Origin: JAWXVD01 sp044425705
GTDB lineage: Bacteria; Bacillota; Clostridia; Lachnospirales; Lachnospiraceae
Length of the DNA stretch: 41,314 bases
Direction: 5' to 3'
Assembly: GCA_044425705.1 (NCBI GenBank)
Contig: JAWXVD010000017.1
Coordinates: 1 to 41,314 of the forward strand
Under the pieces are notes generated by a model. It ran no database searches and was not told the origin of the DNA. It saw only the letters and a program-made list of their open reading frames with translations. The position numbers and the translations under genes are program-made. Positions 24,500 to 33,520 of the stretch are shown here, one piece after another; position 1 is the stretch's first letter; each line of letters opens with the position of its first letter.

Positions 24500-25153
24500 A
24501 TGAATAACACAGAAATATTAAAGATGATTGAAGATACAAAAATTATAGCAATTGCTAGAGGGGTTAAACCAGAAGATGCGGTTAATTTAGCGGAAGCATT
24601 ATATAAAGGCGGTATTCGTTTATTAGAATTTACGTTTAATATGAAGAATCCTGAGTGTACGGATACAGACCAATGTATAGAAGCAGTATCAAAAGCTATG
24701 GATGGTAAAATGTGTGTGGGGAGTGGAACTACTTCATATCCTTACTTGGTGGAACGAGCAGCAGCTGCTGGAGCAAACTATATTATTTCAGCAGATGTAA
24801 ATGTAGATGTGATTAAGCGAACAAAAGAGTTGGGATTAATTTCTATGCCAGGTGCAATGAGTGCTACAGAAGCCATGACAGCAGTAGCAGCAGGAGCAGA
24901 TTTTGTAAAGTTATTTCCAATTGGGAATCTAGGTTCGGATTATGTGAAAGCATTGTGTGGACCTTTTGGACATATTAAGTATTTAGCAGTAGGCGGAGTC
25001 AATGCAGGGAATGTTGTAGAATTTCTAAAAAAAGGCTGTGTAGGTGCAGGCGTAGGTGGCAATTTAGTTAATTTGAAACTGATTGAAAACGGAGAGTTTG
25101 ATAAGATTACAGCAGCAGCGAAAGAATATGCAGATGCGATTGCGGAAATGTAA
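24500..25153 (+). CDS. KDPG/KDPGal-type class I aldolase
   Basis: 217 residues from the ATG at 24500 (GAGG 12 nt upstream); GTG 24482 and ATG 24488 are in-frame alternatives. Family motifs: IIAIARG (Arg20), LLEFTF (Glu43), CVGSGTT, and DFVKLFP with the Schiff-base Lys137. Where E. coli Eda has Arg49 in LEVTLR, this protein has Asn47 (LEFTFN), as in the galactonate-pathway aldolase DgoA (EIPLN). That leans towards 2-keto-3-deoxy-6-phosphogalactonate, but variation at this site is common in Firmicutes. It yields pyruvate plus glyceraldehyde-3-phosphate. Confidence 0.9.
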   Translation: MNNTEILKMIEDTKIIAIARGVKPEDAVNLAEALYKGGIRLLEFTFNMKNPECTDTDQCIEAVSKAMDGKMCVGSGTTSYPYLVERAAAAGANYIISADVNVDVIKRTKELGLISMPGAMSATEAMTAVAAGADFVKLFPIGNLGSDYVKALCGPFGHIKYLAVGGVNAGNVVEFLKKGCVGAGVGGNLVNLKLIENGEFDKITAAAKEYADAIAEM

Positions 25154-25210
25154 TTTATATACAATAAGAAATCAACTAGTATTTAATTAAAAAGGAGGCG
25201 TGGTAGTATT

Positions 25211-26233
25211 ATGAGAAAGATTGTTACATTTGGAGAAATTATGTTGCGTTTAAATCCTGAAGGGTATTTAAGATTTGTACAAGCTGATAAATTTTGTACC
25301 TCTTATGCAGGAGGAGAAGCTAGTGTGGCACTTTCATTAGCAAATTATGGAATGGATGCCCATTATGTGACAGTGTTACCAAAACATGAAATTGGTCAAA
25401 TGACAGTAAATTCACTGAGAAGATTTGGAGTTAATACATCAGATATTATTCGTGATGGCGATAGAATTGGTGTTTTGTATCTAGAAAAAGGTGCATCTCA
25501 AAGACCAAGTAAGGTCATTTATGATAGAAAAGGTAGTGCATTAGCACAGTATGATCCTAAGAAATATGATTGGCATAAGATTTTTGAGGGAGCAGAGTGG
25601 TTTCATTTTACTGGAATTACACCAGCATTGTCTGAAGAAGCGGCACAAGCTACTTTTGATGCAGCTAAGACGGCTCATGAAATGGGAGTGAAAGTATCTT
25701 GTGATTTGAACTATAGAAGTAATTTATGGAGTAGAGAAGCTGCTAGAGAAACAATGACAAAAATTATGCCATATGTAGATGTATGTATTTCTAACGAAGA
25801 AGATGCAGCAGATGTTTTTGGAATAAAAGCAGCAGATACTGATGTTACAGCAGGCAACTTATCCCATGAAGGATATAAAGATGTAGCGAAACAGATGGTT
25901 GAAAAATTTGGTTTTGAAAATGTGGCAATTACTCTTAGAGGATCCATCTCAGCTAATGACAATGAATGGGCAGGTATGTTATATTCTAATGGAGAATGCT
26001 ATCTTTCAAAAAAATATTTGATTCATATTGTAGATCGTGTTGGCGGTGGAGATAGCTTTGGTGGTGGTATTATTTATGCATTAATGGAAGGAAAAGAACC
26101 ACAAGAAGCTATTGAATTTGCCGTGGCAGCAAGCTGCTTAAAACAAACGATTGAAAATGATTATAACCTTGTGACAATTGCAGAAGTTGAAAAGCTTGCA
26201 AATGGAGATGCAAGTGGTCGTGTACAAAGATAA
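25211..26233 (+). CDS. kdgK: 2-keto-3-deoxy-sugar-acid kinase (PfkB family)
   Basis: 340 residues. PfkB fold with N-terminal FGEIMLRLNP and SYAGGEASVALSLANYG (substrate side), NEED at 195-198 (metal), and the C-terminal anion-hole motif DRVGGGDSFGGG with catalytic Asp281. This is the pattern of 2-dehydro-3-deoxygluconokinase, which phosphorylates KDG or KDGal at O6 to feed the aldolase encoded just upstream. It is slightly longer than typical members because of an insertion around residues 205-222. Ribosome site AAAGGAGGCG. Preference for KDG over KDGal cannot be seen. Confidence 0.92.
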   Translation: MRKIVTFGEIMLRLNPEGYLRFVQADKFCTSYAGGEASVALSLANYGMDAHYVTVLPKHEIGQMTVNSLRRFGVNTSDIIRDGDRIGVLYLEKGASQRPSKVIYDRKGSALAQYDPKKYDWHKIFEGAEWFHFTGITPALSEEAAQATFDAAKTAHEMGVKVSCDLNYRSNLWSREAARETMTKIMPYVDVCISNEEDAADVFGIKAADTDVTAGNLSHEGYKDVAKQMVEKFGFENVAITLRGSISANDNEWAGMLYSNGECYLSKKYLIHIVDRVGGGDSFGGGIIYALMEGKEPQEAIEFAVAASCLKQTIENDYNLVTIAEVEKLANGDASGRVQR

Positions 26234-26250
26234 GGATGGAGGGAAAAACT

Positions 26251-27663
26251 ATGTATTTGATGAGTATTAATGGAAAATGTGTTGAGGGAGAAGGCAGAGT
26301 TGAAAAAGTAATGAATCCAGCTACAGGTAAAGTGATGGCAGAATATAAGTCTGTTAGTGAAGCACAATGTGAAGAAGCATTGCAAGCTGCGGATACAGCA
26401 TTTAAAGTATGGAGCAAGATGACTATTGAAGAAAGAGAAGTGTGTATTTTAAACTTCAGAGATGAAATCATAGCTAAAAAAGAAGAATTAGTTGCATTAT
26501 TAATGGAAGAAACAGGTAAACCATTGGGAAATGCTAGTTATGATTATAATATGTTGATTGATTGCCTTGATTTTTTCAACGAAGATAATAAAAGATTATG
26601 TGGAAAAATCATTCCCAATAAAAATGGTAGCCATATTAATATGGTGAACCATGTGCCGCTTGGTGTGGTAGTGGGATATTTAGCATGGAACTTCCCTATT
26701 TTAAATTTAGGATATAAATTAGGACCAATTTTGGCTTCTGGATGTACTTGTATATTAAAGCCTTCTTCAGTAACACCACTTACATCACTAAAAATTGGTG
26801 AGATTGCACAGAAACATTTTCCAGCAGGTGTAGTAAATATTATCTCTGGTTCTGCTAGGGTGGTGTCACCAGTTCTTAGTACAAGTCCAATTCCTAAAAT
26901 GATGACAATGATAGGTTCAAGTAATGCTGGAAAACAAGTAATCAAGGATAGTTCGGATTACTTGAGACATTATTCATTGGAATTAGGTGGAAATGCACCT
27001 TTCGTAGTTATGCCGGATGCAGATATTAAAAATGCAGCATTTTTTGCCTGTGATTTAAAATATGGTAATGCAGGACAAATTTGTGTATCGCCAAATAGAG
27101 TGTATATTCATGAGGATGTTTTAGATGAATTTATTGCAGAAGTAAAGGCGTTTGTAGATGGCATTAAACTAGAGGTTGGTGATGATTCTGAACAAGTATT
27201 AATGGGACCAATTTCAAGTGAAGAAGCGGCTAATCAAATGGTGAATTTCTGTAAGGATGCTGTAGAAAAAGGTGCGAAACTTGTATCAGGAGGGAATCGT
27301 ACAGGTGTTGGATATTTCTTTGAACCAACGATTTTAGTAAATGTGACAACGGAAATGAGAGTATATAAAGAAGAAGTATTTGGACCAATTATGTCAATTA
27401 TCCCATTTTGTGATGAGGATGATATTGTTGCCATGGCAAATGATACAGAATATGGTTTGGCGGCATATGTATTTACAAATGATTTAAGCAAAGCAATTTA
27501 TTTAAGTGAAAATATTATGGCTGGTAGCGTGAGTGTAAACGAACCATTATATGATTATAATTTACCGCATGGTGGATTGAAAGAAAGTGGTGTAGGTAAA
27601 GATTGTTCTACCTATAGTTTGGAAGAATACTATTATGTGAAAAGAATTTCAGTTAAGAGATAA
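26251..27663 (+). CDS. NAD(P)-dependent aldehyde dehydrogenase
   Basis: 470 residues from the ATG at 26251 (GGAGGG upstream); an in-frame ATG at 26236 is less likely. Catalytic Cys278 (AGQICVSPNRV), base Glu244 (LELGG), and Asn147 (LAWNFP). It belongs to the lactaldehyde/glycolaldehyde/succinate-semialdehyde group. In this context two roles are possible: oxidising 3,6-anhydro-D-galactose, whose aldehyde stays open because of the anhydro bridge, or oxidising an aldehyde end product such as lactaldehyde. It starts 17 nt after kdgK and is the last gene before a strong terminator. Confidence 0.92.
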   Translation: MYLMSINGKCVEGEGRVEKVMNPATGKVMAEYKSVSEAQCEEALQAADTAFKVWSKMTIEEREVCILNFRDEIIAKKEELVALLMEETGKPLGNASYDYNMLIDCLDFFNEDNKRLCGKIIPNKNGSHINMVNHVPLGVVVGYLAWNFPILNLGYKLGPILASGCTCILKPSSVTPLTSLKIGEIAQKHFPAGVVNIISGSARVVSPVLSTSPIPKMMTMIGSSNAGKQVIKDSSDYLRHYSLELGGNAPFVVMPDADIKNAAFFACDLKYGNAGQICVSPNRVYIHEDVLDEFIAEVKAFVDGIKLEVGDDSEQVLMGPISSEEAANQMVNFCKDAVEKGAKLVSGGNRTGVGYFFEPTILVNVTTEMRVYKEEVFGPIMSIIPFCDEDDIVAMANDTEYGLAAYVFTNDLSKAIYLSENIMAGSVSVNEPLYDYNLPHGGLKESGVGKDCSTYSLEEYYYVKRISVKR

Positions 27664-27710
27664 GGAAGTAAAATTCAGATTTTAGAATTTGTAGTTTATT
27701 TTCTCAAGTA

Positions 27711-27775
27711 AAAATGCAGTGAATACTTTTATTTAGAGAGATGCTCTCATAATTTAAAGGTGTTTACTGCATTTT
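27711..27775 (+). terminator. Terminator after the sulfated-sugar cluster
   Basis: A long imperfect stem from AAATGCAGTGAA to GTTTACTGCATTTT with inner AGAGAG/CTCTC, ending in TTTT. Confidence 0.8.
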
Positions 27776-27884
27776 CGTATCTATAAAAGTAAGGTGAAAA
27801 AATTATGCCATAGCTATATTTCATCCAATAGATATGCTATACTACATATAATTAGAGGATATATTGATGGGGAAGGATAAGGGT

Positions 27885-29456
27885 ATGTATACACTTTTAA
27901 TTGTTGATGATGAAGATAATATAAGAAAAGCACTGAAGCATGCAGTAGATTGGCATGAGCTTGGATTTCAAATTTTAGCGGATGTGTCTAATGGGATAGA
28001 AGCCATGGATTACATAGAAAAATACGATATTGATCTGTTATTAACAGATATAAAAATGCCTATTATGGGGGGCATTGAATTGGCTCGTGCGGCAAGAGAA
28101 ATACGACCTAGTATGCAGATTGTATTTTTATCGGGACATGATGAATTTGATTTTGCTAAGCAGGCTATCAAGTATAATATTTTGGAGTATTTGTTGAAGC
28201 CAATTACTGAAGAACAAATTATTAGGGAGTTTTCTAATATAAAAAGAAAGTTGGATGAAAAATTTTCAGAAATTCTCAATATTGATGAGCATCAAGATAC
28301 CGTAAAGGATTTAAAAAATGCAAGGCGTGAGCTTTTTATTGCAAAATTAGTGAATAATGGATTGACACAATTACAAATAGAGAATTTCTTTAAGGAAAAT
28401 GAAGTTGAGCGAGACTTAGTTCGATCTACCGATAAAAATTATGTGTTATATCTTGTGAAAAATGATAATTCAGTACAAGATGAAGAGTATGAACTGCGAA
28501 ATAGAAGGTTATATAATATGACTAAAATTATTTCAGAAAAGTATGTAGAATGTATGAGCTCTATTTATGGAGATTATAATATTGTAATTGCATGTGGTAG
28601 TCAGGCAACATTGGACAAGTTTATGCCAATTTTGTCTAAAGATATCATTTTATCGGCCAAAAGGGTTATCAATATGAAAACCTTTTTTGTTCAGAGTGAT
28701 TATTATCATAATATTAGTGATACTTACAAGGCTTTTCAACAGACCTATGAAGCATTGGCGATTGCAGAGAAGACAGATGCCCAGATTATACAAACTAGCG
28801 ATTTAAAAGAGCCTTTGGAACAAAATAGTAAAATGACTCAGAGTTTGGAAACAGCAATGTTGTCTGGAAAAAGGGAAGAAGTTGACCAAGTACTAGTATC
28901 AATCTTTCGTGGTATGGGAGAGGAAAGTGTAGAATTTCATACCATTATATTGCAAATGATAGGTGTACTTTTTAAGGTGAGCAGTATGTTGGAAAGTTCT
29001 CAAAGAGATACTATTCTAAAAAATATCACATTTCAGATACCGAATCATGAATTAAAGAAAGAAATAACAAAGCTGTGTATAGAAATAACAGAAAAGATAT
29101 CTTCTAAAAGAGAACAATCTATTGATCATATTTCTCAGAAATCTATTGAAATTATAAAAGAGGAATATATGAATGCAGACATTAATCTAGCCTATATAGC
29201 TCAAAAAGTCCATTGTTCCCCTAATTATTTATCTAGCATCATTAAGAAAACAACGGGAGAAAGTTTTATAGACATTTTGACAAAAGTAAGAATGGAAAAG
29301 GCAAATACACTGCTACGGTTAACGGATAAAAAAATCAGAGAAATTTCAGAAGAGTGTGGATATGCCAATCAACATTATTTTTCTTACTCATTTAAAAAAT
29401 ATTATGATAAATCACCAAATGCAGTACGAAAAGAAATAGTGCAAGAAAATATATGA
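27885..29456 (+). CDS. YesN-like response regulator (receiver + AraC DNA-binding)
   Basis: 523 residues from the ATG at 27885 (AAGGATAAGG upstream); ATG 27867 with AGAGGA is a good alternative. Receiver domain at 1-120 with Asp8/Asp9 (VDDED) and phosphorylation site Asp55 (LLTDIKMP). A long helical middle (about 125-410) is followed by a C-terminal AraC double helix-turn-helix (INLAYIAQKVHCSPNYLSSIIKKTTGESF, then ECGYANQHYFSYSFKKYYDKSP). It pairs with the kinase at 29498-31237 and probably activates the sugar importer at 32451-36143. Confidence 0.93.
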   Translation: MYTLLIVDDEDNIRKALKHAVDWHELGFQILADVSNGIEAMDYIEKYDIDLLLTDIKMPIMGGIELARAAREIRPSMQIVFLSGHDEFDFAKQAIKYNILEYLLKPITEEQIIREFSNIKRKLDEKFSEILNIDEHQDTVKDLKNARRELFIAKLVNNGLTQLQIENFFKENEVERDLVRSTDKNYVLYLVKNDNSVQDEEYELRNRRLYNMTKIISEKYVECMSSIYGDYNIVIACGSQATLDKFMPILSKDIILSAKRVINMKTFFVQSDYYHNISDTYKAFQQTYEALAIAEKTDAQIIQTSDLKEPLEQNSKMTQSLETAMLSGKREEVDQVLVSIFRGMGEESVEFHTIILQMIGVLFKVSSMLESSQRDTILKNITFQIPNHELKKEITKLCIEITEKISSKREQSIDHISQKSIEIIKEEYMNADINLAYIAQKVHCSPNYLSSIIKKTTGESFIDILTKVRMEKANTLLRLTDKKIREISEECGYANQHYFSYSFKKYYDKSPNAVRKEIVQENI

Positions 29457-29497
29457 TAGTTATAAGTTAGAGAAATTAGTTGTTAATGAGGGATGAA

Positions 29498-31237
29498 ATG
29501 ATTAAAAAAATAAGTGATAAAATTAGAAGTACTGGGGCTTCGTTAAACACGGTGATTATCATTGCTGTTGTTGTGAATACAGTGGTAGCATTAGTATTAA
29601 CATCAGTATTCTTATTAACTGGATTTAATAATTCGTCAGTAGAATCAGCCATACAACATACGGAACAATCTACAGCTAATATTTCCAAGGTGATTTCTTC
29701 CTTTGTATCAGAGAAGGTGGAGCAATTAGACGATATTAGAACCATTGTTTTAGATACAAGTGAAGCACAGAGCAGAGAAACATTGCGTATTATTTATGAA
29801 TTAAATTCTGATATTGTGGCTATTGCTGTCTATAATCAAGAAGGAGATATCCTTTCTTACACCACAGATGAAGAGTTTGTATTAAAAGAAGATTATAAAG
29901 AAAACAATCAATCGTTTTTACTAGAGGAGTTTCGGGCAGCAGATGGATATTATATATCGCCACCTCATGTAAGCAATATTTTTTCTTTGGAATATACTTG
30001 GGTAGTCACATTTATGTTACGTGGATTAAGTGAAGAGGGAGAAGTAATCTACATTACTATGGATATAGAATTTAGTAAAGTTTCTCAATACATAGATAAA
30101 ATTTCCATCGGTGATAGAGGGTATGTTTATATTGCAGATGAGGAAGGTGACATTGTATATCATCCTAAGCAACGTTTGATTTATGCAGAATTAGTTAGTG
30201 AAAACCAGGAAGTGCTTCCAGAATTATATGAAGAGGGAAGTGCCAAATCAGAAAGTAATATTTATGCAATTACCAATATTGAAAATACAGATTGGTATAT
30301 TTTAGGTGTAAGCAGTGTAGATGAAATGGTATCACAAAAGAATACTGAGTTCTGGAGATACTCAATTCTTGTAATCGTGATTTCACTTGGCATCACTGCA
30401 CTTTTAGCAATTTTATTGTTTAGAAACTTGACAAACCCATTCAGACAATTAATGAGTAGAATGAAAAGTTTTGAAACTGATATTGATCATTATGATTCTT
30501 TGGAATTAGATGGATTCAAGGAAGTAAAAGAAATTAGCACCACTTTTAATCATATGGCCATAGATATTAAAGAATTGAAATCACGAGTGAGAAGTGAAGA
30601 ACAGGAGCTTAGAAAAACAGAATTGAAAGCACTTCAAGCACAGATCAATCCGCATTTTTTATACAATACATTAGATTCTATTTTTTGGCTTTGTAAAGAG
30701 AGTGGAAGTGATGATGCAGCCAAAATGGTTTCGGCACTTTCTGATACGTTCCGTATTTCTATTAGTAGAGGTAAGGACGAAATATTCATAAAAGAAGAAA
30801 TTCAACATGCAAAAAGCTACTTAGAAATTCAGAATATTCGATATAAGGATCAATTTACATACGAAATAGATGTAGATGATTCCATTTTAGAATACAAATG
30901 TGTAAAAATTCTTTTACAGCCATTTATTGAAAATGCAATTTATCATGGATTAAATCGAATGATAGATGATGGTGAAATTATTATAAGAGGATATAGGGAA
31001 GAAAATGATATTATATTAGAAGTATTTGATAATGGAATTGGTATGGATGACAGTGAAATTGCGCAATTATTCTTAGAGAATAGTGATAAGGCAGGGGTAG
31101 GTGTGAAGAATGTACATAATAGAATTAGAATCTACTATGGAGCACCATATGGTGTGACTATTCTTAGTGAATTAGATGAGGGAACTACAGTAAGAATTCG
31201 AATTCCAGCAAAAAAAGGTGGTGAGGAAGATGCTTAA
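29498..31237 (+). CDS. YesM/LytS-like sensor histidine kinase
   Basis: 579 residues from the ATG at 29498 with GAGGG upstream; TTG 29480 and ATG 29486 are rejected. Membrane segments at about 18-40 and 287-308 flank an extracellular Cache-like sensor domain. A HAMP segment (about 308-362) is followed by the His-kinase block KALQAQINPHFLYNTLDSIFWL (His386) and a GHKL ATPase domain (LQPFIENAIYHGL, DNGIGM, GVGVKNVHNRIRIYYG). Its stop overlaps the start of the anchored sugar-binding protein by 8 nt, so they are translationally coupled and probably form one sensor complex. Confidence 0.93.
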   Translation: MIKKISDKIRSTGASLNTVIIIAVVVNTVVALVLTSVFLLTGFNNSSVESAIQHTEQSTANISKVISSFVSEKVEQLDDIRTIVLDTSEAQSRETLRIIYELNSDIVAIAVYNQEGDILSYTTDEEFVLKEDYKENNQSFLLEEFRAADGYYISPPHVSNIFSLEYTWVVTFMLRGLSEEGEVIYITMDIEFSKVSQYIDKISIGDRGYVYIADEEGDIVYHPKQRLIYAELVSENQEVLPELYEEGSAKSESNIYAITNIENTDWYILGVSSVDEMVSQKNTEFWRYSILVIVISLGITALLAILLFRNLTNPFRQLMSRMKSFETDIDHYDSLELDGFKEVKEISTTFNHMAIDIKELKSRVRSEEQELRKTELKALQAQINPHFLYNTLDSIFWLCKESGSDDAAKMVSALSDTFRISISRGKDEIFIKEEIQHAKSYLEIQNIRYKDQFTYEIDVDDSILEYKCVKILLQPFIENAIYHGLNRMIDDGEIIIRGYREENDIILEVFDNGIGMDDSEIAQLFLENSDKAGVGVKNVHNRIRIYYGAPYGVTILSELDEGTTVRIRIPAKKGGEEDA

Positions 31238-32192
31238 AAAATTAGTAGCCTTAATTGTGATGGTATTGGTAGTGGTAGTGCTCTTTGCCACAAGCCAAAA
31301 ACCTAGCCAAGAACAGTATAAAATTATGTTTATTCCTAAATCATCTCTATCAACTTTTTGGAAAATTGCGATTGAAGGATTTGAAACAGCGATCTATGAG
31401 TACAACGTATACGGTGAAGTTCGAAATACGGATAGCGAAGAAGATGTAATAGGGCAGTCGGAAATAGTTAGAGAGGCTATTGCGGAGGATTTTGATGCTA
31501 TTGTTATTTCTGCCAATAGTTATGAGGCTTTAGCTATACCTGTACGAGAAGCTATGGATGCGGGGTTAGAGGTAGTGGTAATAGACAGTGATGTCAATGT
31601 GCCTGAAGTGAAGGTTCGTGTGTCAACAGATAATTATAACGCAGGATTCAATATGGGCGAAAAAATGGCGGAATTAATGGACTATGGTGGAAATATAGGT
31701 GTGATTAATTATGATATTATCACCCAGAACGGCAGTGACCGAACTTCGGGATTTTATGATGCTATTTCTCAATATGATGAATTATGTATTGTGGCAGATA
31801 TCACAACACCATCCGACAGTGCCATTGCAGAGTGGACAACCATTGAAATGATAGAAGCAAATGAGGATTTAGATGGAGTTGCAACCTTTAATGAAATTAC
31901 CACAGTAGGAATGGGAAAAGCTCTTGAAGAGCTAGACCGAACTGATTTAATCTGTGTAGGGTTTGATAATAACACAGAAGTAATTGATTATTTAGAACGA
32001 GAGATCGTTGATATTACAGTGATTCAAAATCAATTTGCTATGGGGTATTTGGGTGTAGAATATGCCATTCGATTGCTAGATGGTGAAAATTTAAGCGACT
32101 TAAACGTAGACACAGGAACCCATGTGGTGACCCGTGATAATATGTATGAATTACAGACTATATTATTTCCATTTTATACAGAAAGTGAGTAA
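31230..32192 (+). CDS. Membrane-anchored sugar-binding sensor protein (XylFII-like)
   Basis: 320 residues from the ATG at 31230; a GTG at 31218 is possible. Residues 5-21 are an uncleaved membrane anchor (no lipobox Cys). The rest is a type I periplasmic binding fold: IMFIPKSSLSTFWKIAIEGFE, DAIVISANSYEALAIPVREAMDAGLEVVVIDSD, RVSTDNYNAGFNMG, and CVGFDNNTEVIDYLE. Location right after a LytS-type kinase and before an importer matches the XylFII protein of Clostridium beijerinckii, which binds sugar and signals through LytS. The ligand here is probably a hexose, given the MglB-like transporter. The stop codon is built into the hairpin at 32192-32216. Confidence 0.88.
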   Translation: MLKKLVALIVMVLVVVVLFATSQKPSQEQYKIMFIPKSSLSTFWKIAIEGFETAIYEYNVYGEVRNTDSEEDVIGQSEIVREAIAEDFDAIVISANSYEALAIPVREAMDAGLEVVVIDSDVNVPEVKVRVSTDNYNAGFNMGEKMAELMDYGGNIGVINYDIITQNGSDRTSGFYDAISQYDELCIVADITTPSDSAIAEWTTIEMIEANEDLDGVATFNEITTVGMGKALEELDRTDLICVGFDNNTEVIDYLEREIVDITVIQNQFAMGYLGVEYAIRLLDGENLSDLNVDTGTHVVTRDNMYELQTILFPFYTESE

Positions 32193-32257
32193 TGGGAAAA
32201 TCTCCGATTTTCCCATGGCAATTTGGCCCCGAAGAGCCAAAGTTGCCAGGCTGAGAG
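32192..32257 (+). repeat. Double-hairpin element 1
   Basis: Stem 1: ATGGGAAAAT (32192-32201) with ATTTTCCCAT (32207-32216). Stem 2: TGGCAATTTGGC (32216-32227) with GCCAAA-G-TTGCCA (32236-32248). Then GGCTGAGAGAG. Architecture and several strings (TGGCAATT, CTGAGAGA) recur at 36567-36660. No T-run, so it may act as a processing or stability element between the sensor operon and the importer. Confidence 0.6.
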
Positions 32258-32280
32258 AGTGCGTGTGTAAGATTTTATAC

Positions 32281-32314
32281 ATAAAGCGTAAGAAATTGTA
32301 AGTTTACAAAGCGT
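32281..32314 (+). promoter_or_regulatory. Candidate regulator sites before mglB
   Basis: Two copies of ACATAAAGCGTAA / ACAAAGCGTTAA type, with AAAGCGT at 32283-32289 and 32308-32314 (25-nt step). They lie about 70-100 nt before the promoter at 32383-32411. A pair of half-sites is what an AraC-type activator such as the YesN-like protein would use. Assignment is a guess. Confidence 0.35.
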
Positions 32315-32382
32315 TAATTTTAGATTCATACATTTTTTATAAATATTACATAAATATGAATTTTTTGTGAGAAGATATTGCA

Positions 32383-32411
32383 TTGTACAAGTAGGTTATT
32401 TTTTGTATTAT
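32383..32411 (+). promoter_or_regulatory. Promoter of mglBAC
   Basis: TTGTAC (32383-32388), 17-nt spacer, TATTAT (32406-32411). The leader is about 33 nt with AAGGAGG before the ATG at 32451. Confidence 0.5.
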
Positions 32412-32450
32412 TATCCTATCAACTAAAACAAAGAAGGAGGATTTTAAGAA

Positions 32451-33494
32451 ATGAGAAAGTTAGTATCTTTATTAATGGCAGTAGTTATGATGACATCGTT
32501 ACTTGTTGGATGTTCAAGTGGGGGCAGTGATGAAATAGTATTAGAACATTTCGTTTACAACTTCTCGGATGCACAACAAAACGCGGTAATGAACTCTTGC
32601 GAAACAATTTACAAAGAATTAGGAATTACTTATAACTTTAATGATGGTGCTGGTGTACAAGGTACTCAAAATGACCAAATTGATAATGCGATCCAAAAAG
32701 GCGCAACAATCTTAGTTGTAGGTCTTGCTGATATTTCTTCTGCACAAACAGTAGTAGATAAAGCAAAAGCAGCTGGTATTCCAATCTTATTCTACAACCA
32801 ACAACCAGATGAAGCAGTTATCCAATCTTATGACCAATGCTGGTTCGTAGGTTCAGATGCTCGTGGTGGTGGATTAATGCAAGGTGAAATTGCAGCAGCA
32901 ACAATTTTATCAGATTACGAAAAATATGATAAGAGTGGTGATGGAGTAATCCAATACGTTATGATTCGTTCGGATTTATCACATCCAGAAGCAAATGGTA
33001 GAACAGAAGCAGCTGTAACAAGAACAAATGAATTATTAACAGAAGCAGGATATCCAGCAATCGAACAACTTGGAACAGATTACTTAGCAGATGACTGGTC
33101 AACAAACAAAGGTAAAGACTGTATGGATACATTCTTAACAGCTAACCCAATCTCTGAAACAGAAGGTGTTGAATTAGTATTTGCTAACAATGATAGTATT
33201 GCAATCGGAGCTATCCAAGCATTACAAACAGTAGGTTGGAACACATCAGCAGACAAAGCAATCCCAGTATTAGGTGTTGACTCTACAGATGAAGCTAAAA
33301 CTTATATTGATGGTGGAACAATGTTAGGTTCAGCAGGACAAGATCCAGCTCTTATCGCTACATATGTAACAACAATCGCTAACAATGTGGCAACAGGATT
33401 AGAACCACTCGAAGGAACTGACTGGGCATTTGAAGATGGAACAAAAGATGTATACTTCCCATACTCACCATATCCAGATGGAATCGTTGAATAA
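32451..33494 (+). CDS. mglB: Galactose/glucose-binding lipoprotein (MglB family)
   Basis: 347 residues. Signal peptide with lipobox LLVGC (Cys21). Type I sugar-binding fold. The EF-hand-like calcium loop of MglB is present as DKSGDGVIQYVMIRSD. Sugar-contact positions align with E. coli MglB: SHPEANGR (His and Arg kept; Glu replaces Asp154), DDWSTNKGKDCMD (Trp183), FANNDSIAIGAIQAL (Asn211) and LGVDSTDEA (Asp236). So D-galactose or D-glucose is a fair ligand prediction. Codon usage (many C-ending Asn, Gln, Ile codons) suggests high expression. Strong AAGGAGG ribosome site. Confidence 0.92.
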   Translation: MRKLVSLLMAVVMMTSLLVGCSSGGSDEIVLEHFVYNFSDAQQNAVMNSCETIYKELGITYNFNDGAGVQGTQNDQIDNAIQKGATILVVGLADISSAQTVVDKAKAAGIPILFYNQQPDEAVIQSYDQCWFVGSDARGGGLMQGEIAAATILSDYEKYDKSGDGVIQYVMIRSDLSHPEANGRTEAAVTRTNELLTEAGYPAIEQLGTDYLADDWSTNKGKDCMDTFLTANPISETEGVELVFANNDSIAIGAIQALQTVGWNTSADKAIPVLGVDSTDEAKTYIDGGTMLGSAGQDPALIATYVTTIANNVATGLEPLEGTDWAFEDGTKDVYFPYSPYPDGIVE

Positions 33495-33520
33495 AAAATA
33501 ACTTAGAGGGGTATAGCGCC

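Noticed and set aside
12609..27663. Sulfoquinovose Entner-Doudoroff pathway
   Set aside because: Aldolase, dehydratase and aldehyde dehydrogenase would fit, but there is no GH31 sulfoquinovosidase, lactonase or sulfolactate exporter, and sulfatases cannot cleave the C-S bond of sulfoquinovose.
32245..32260. TPP riboswitch (CTGAGAGA string, also near 36649)
   Set aside because: Only the short CTGAGA match is present; the other conserved arms (GGGG start, ACCC and GAACCTGA) are missing and the genes are unrelated to thiamine.
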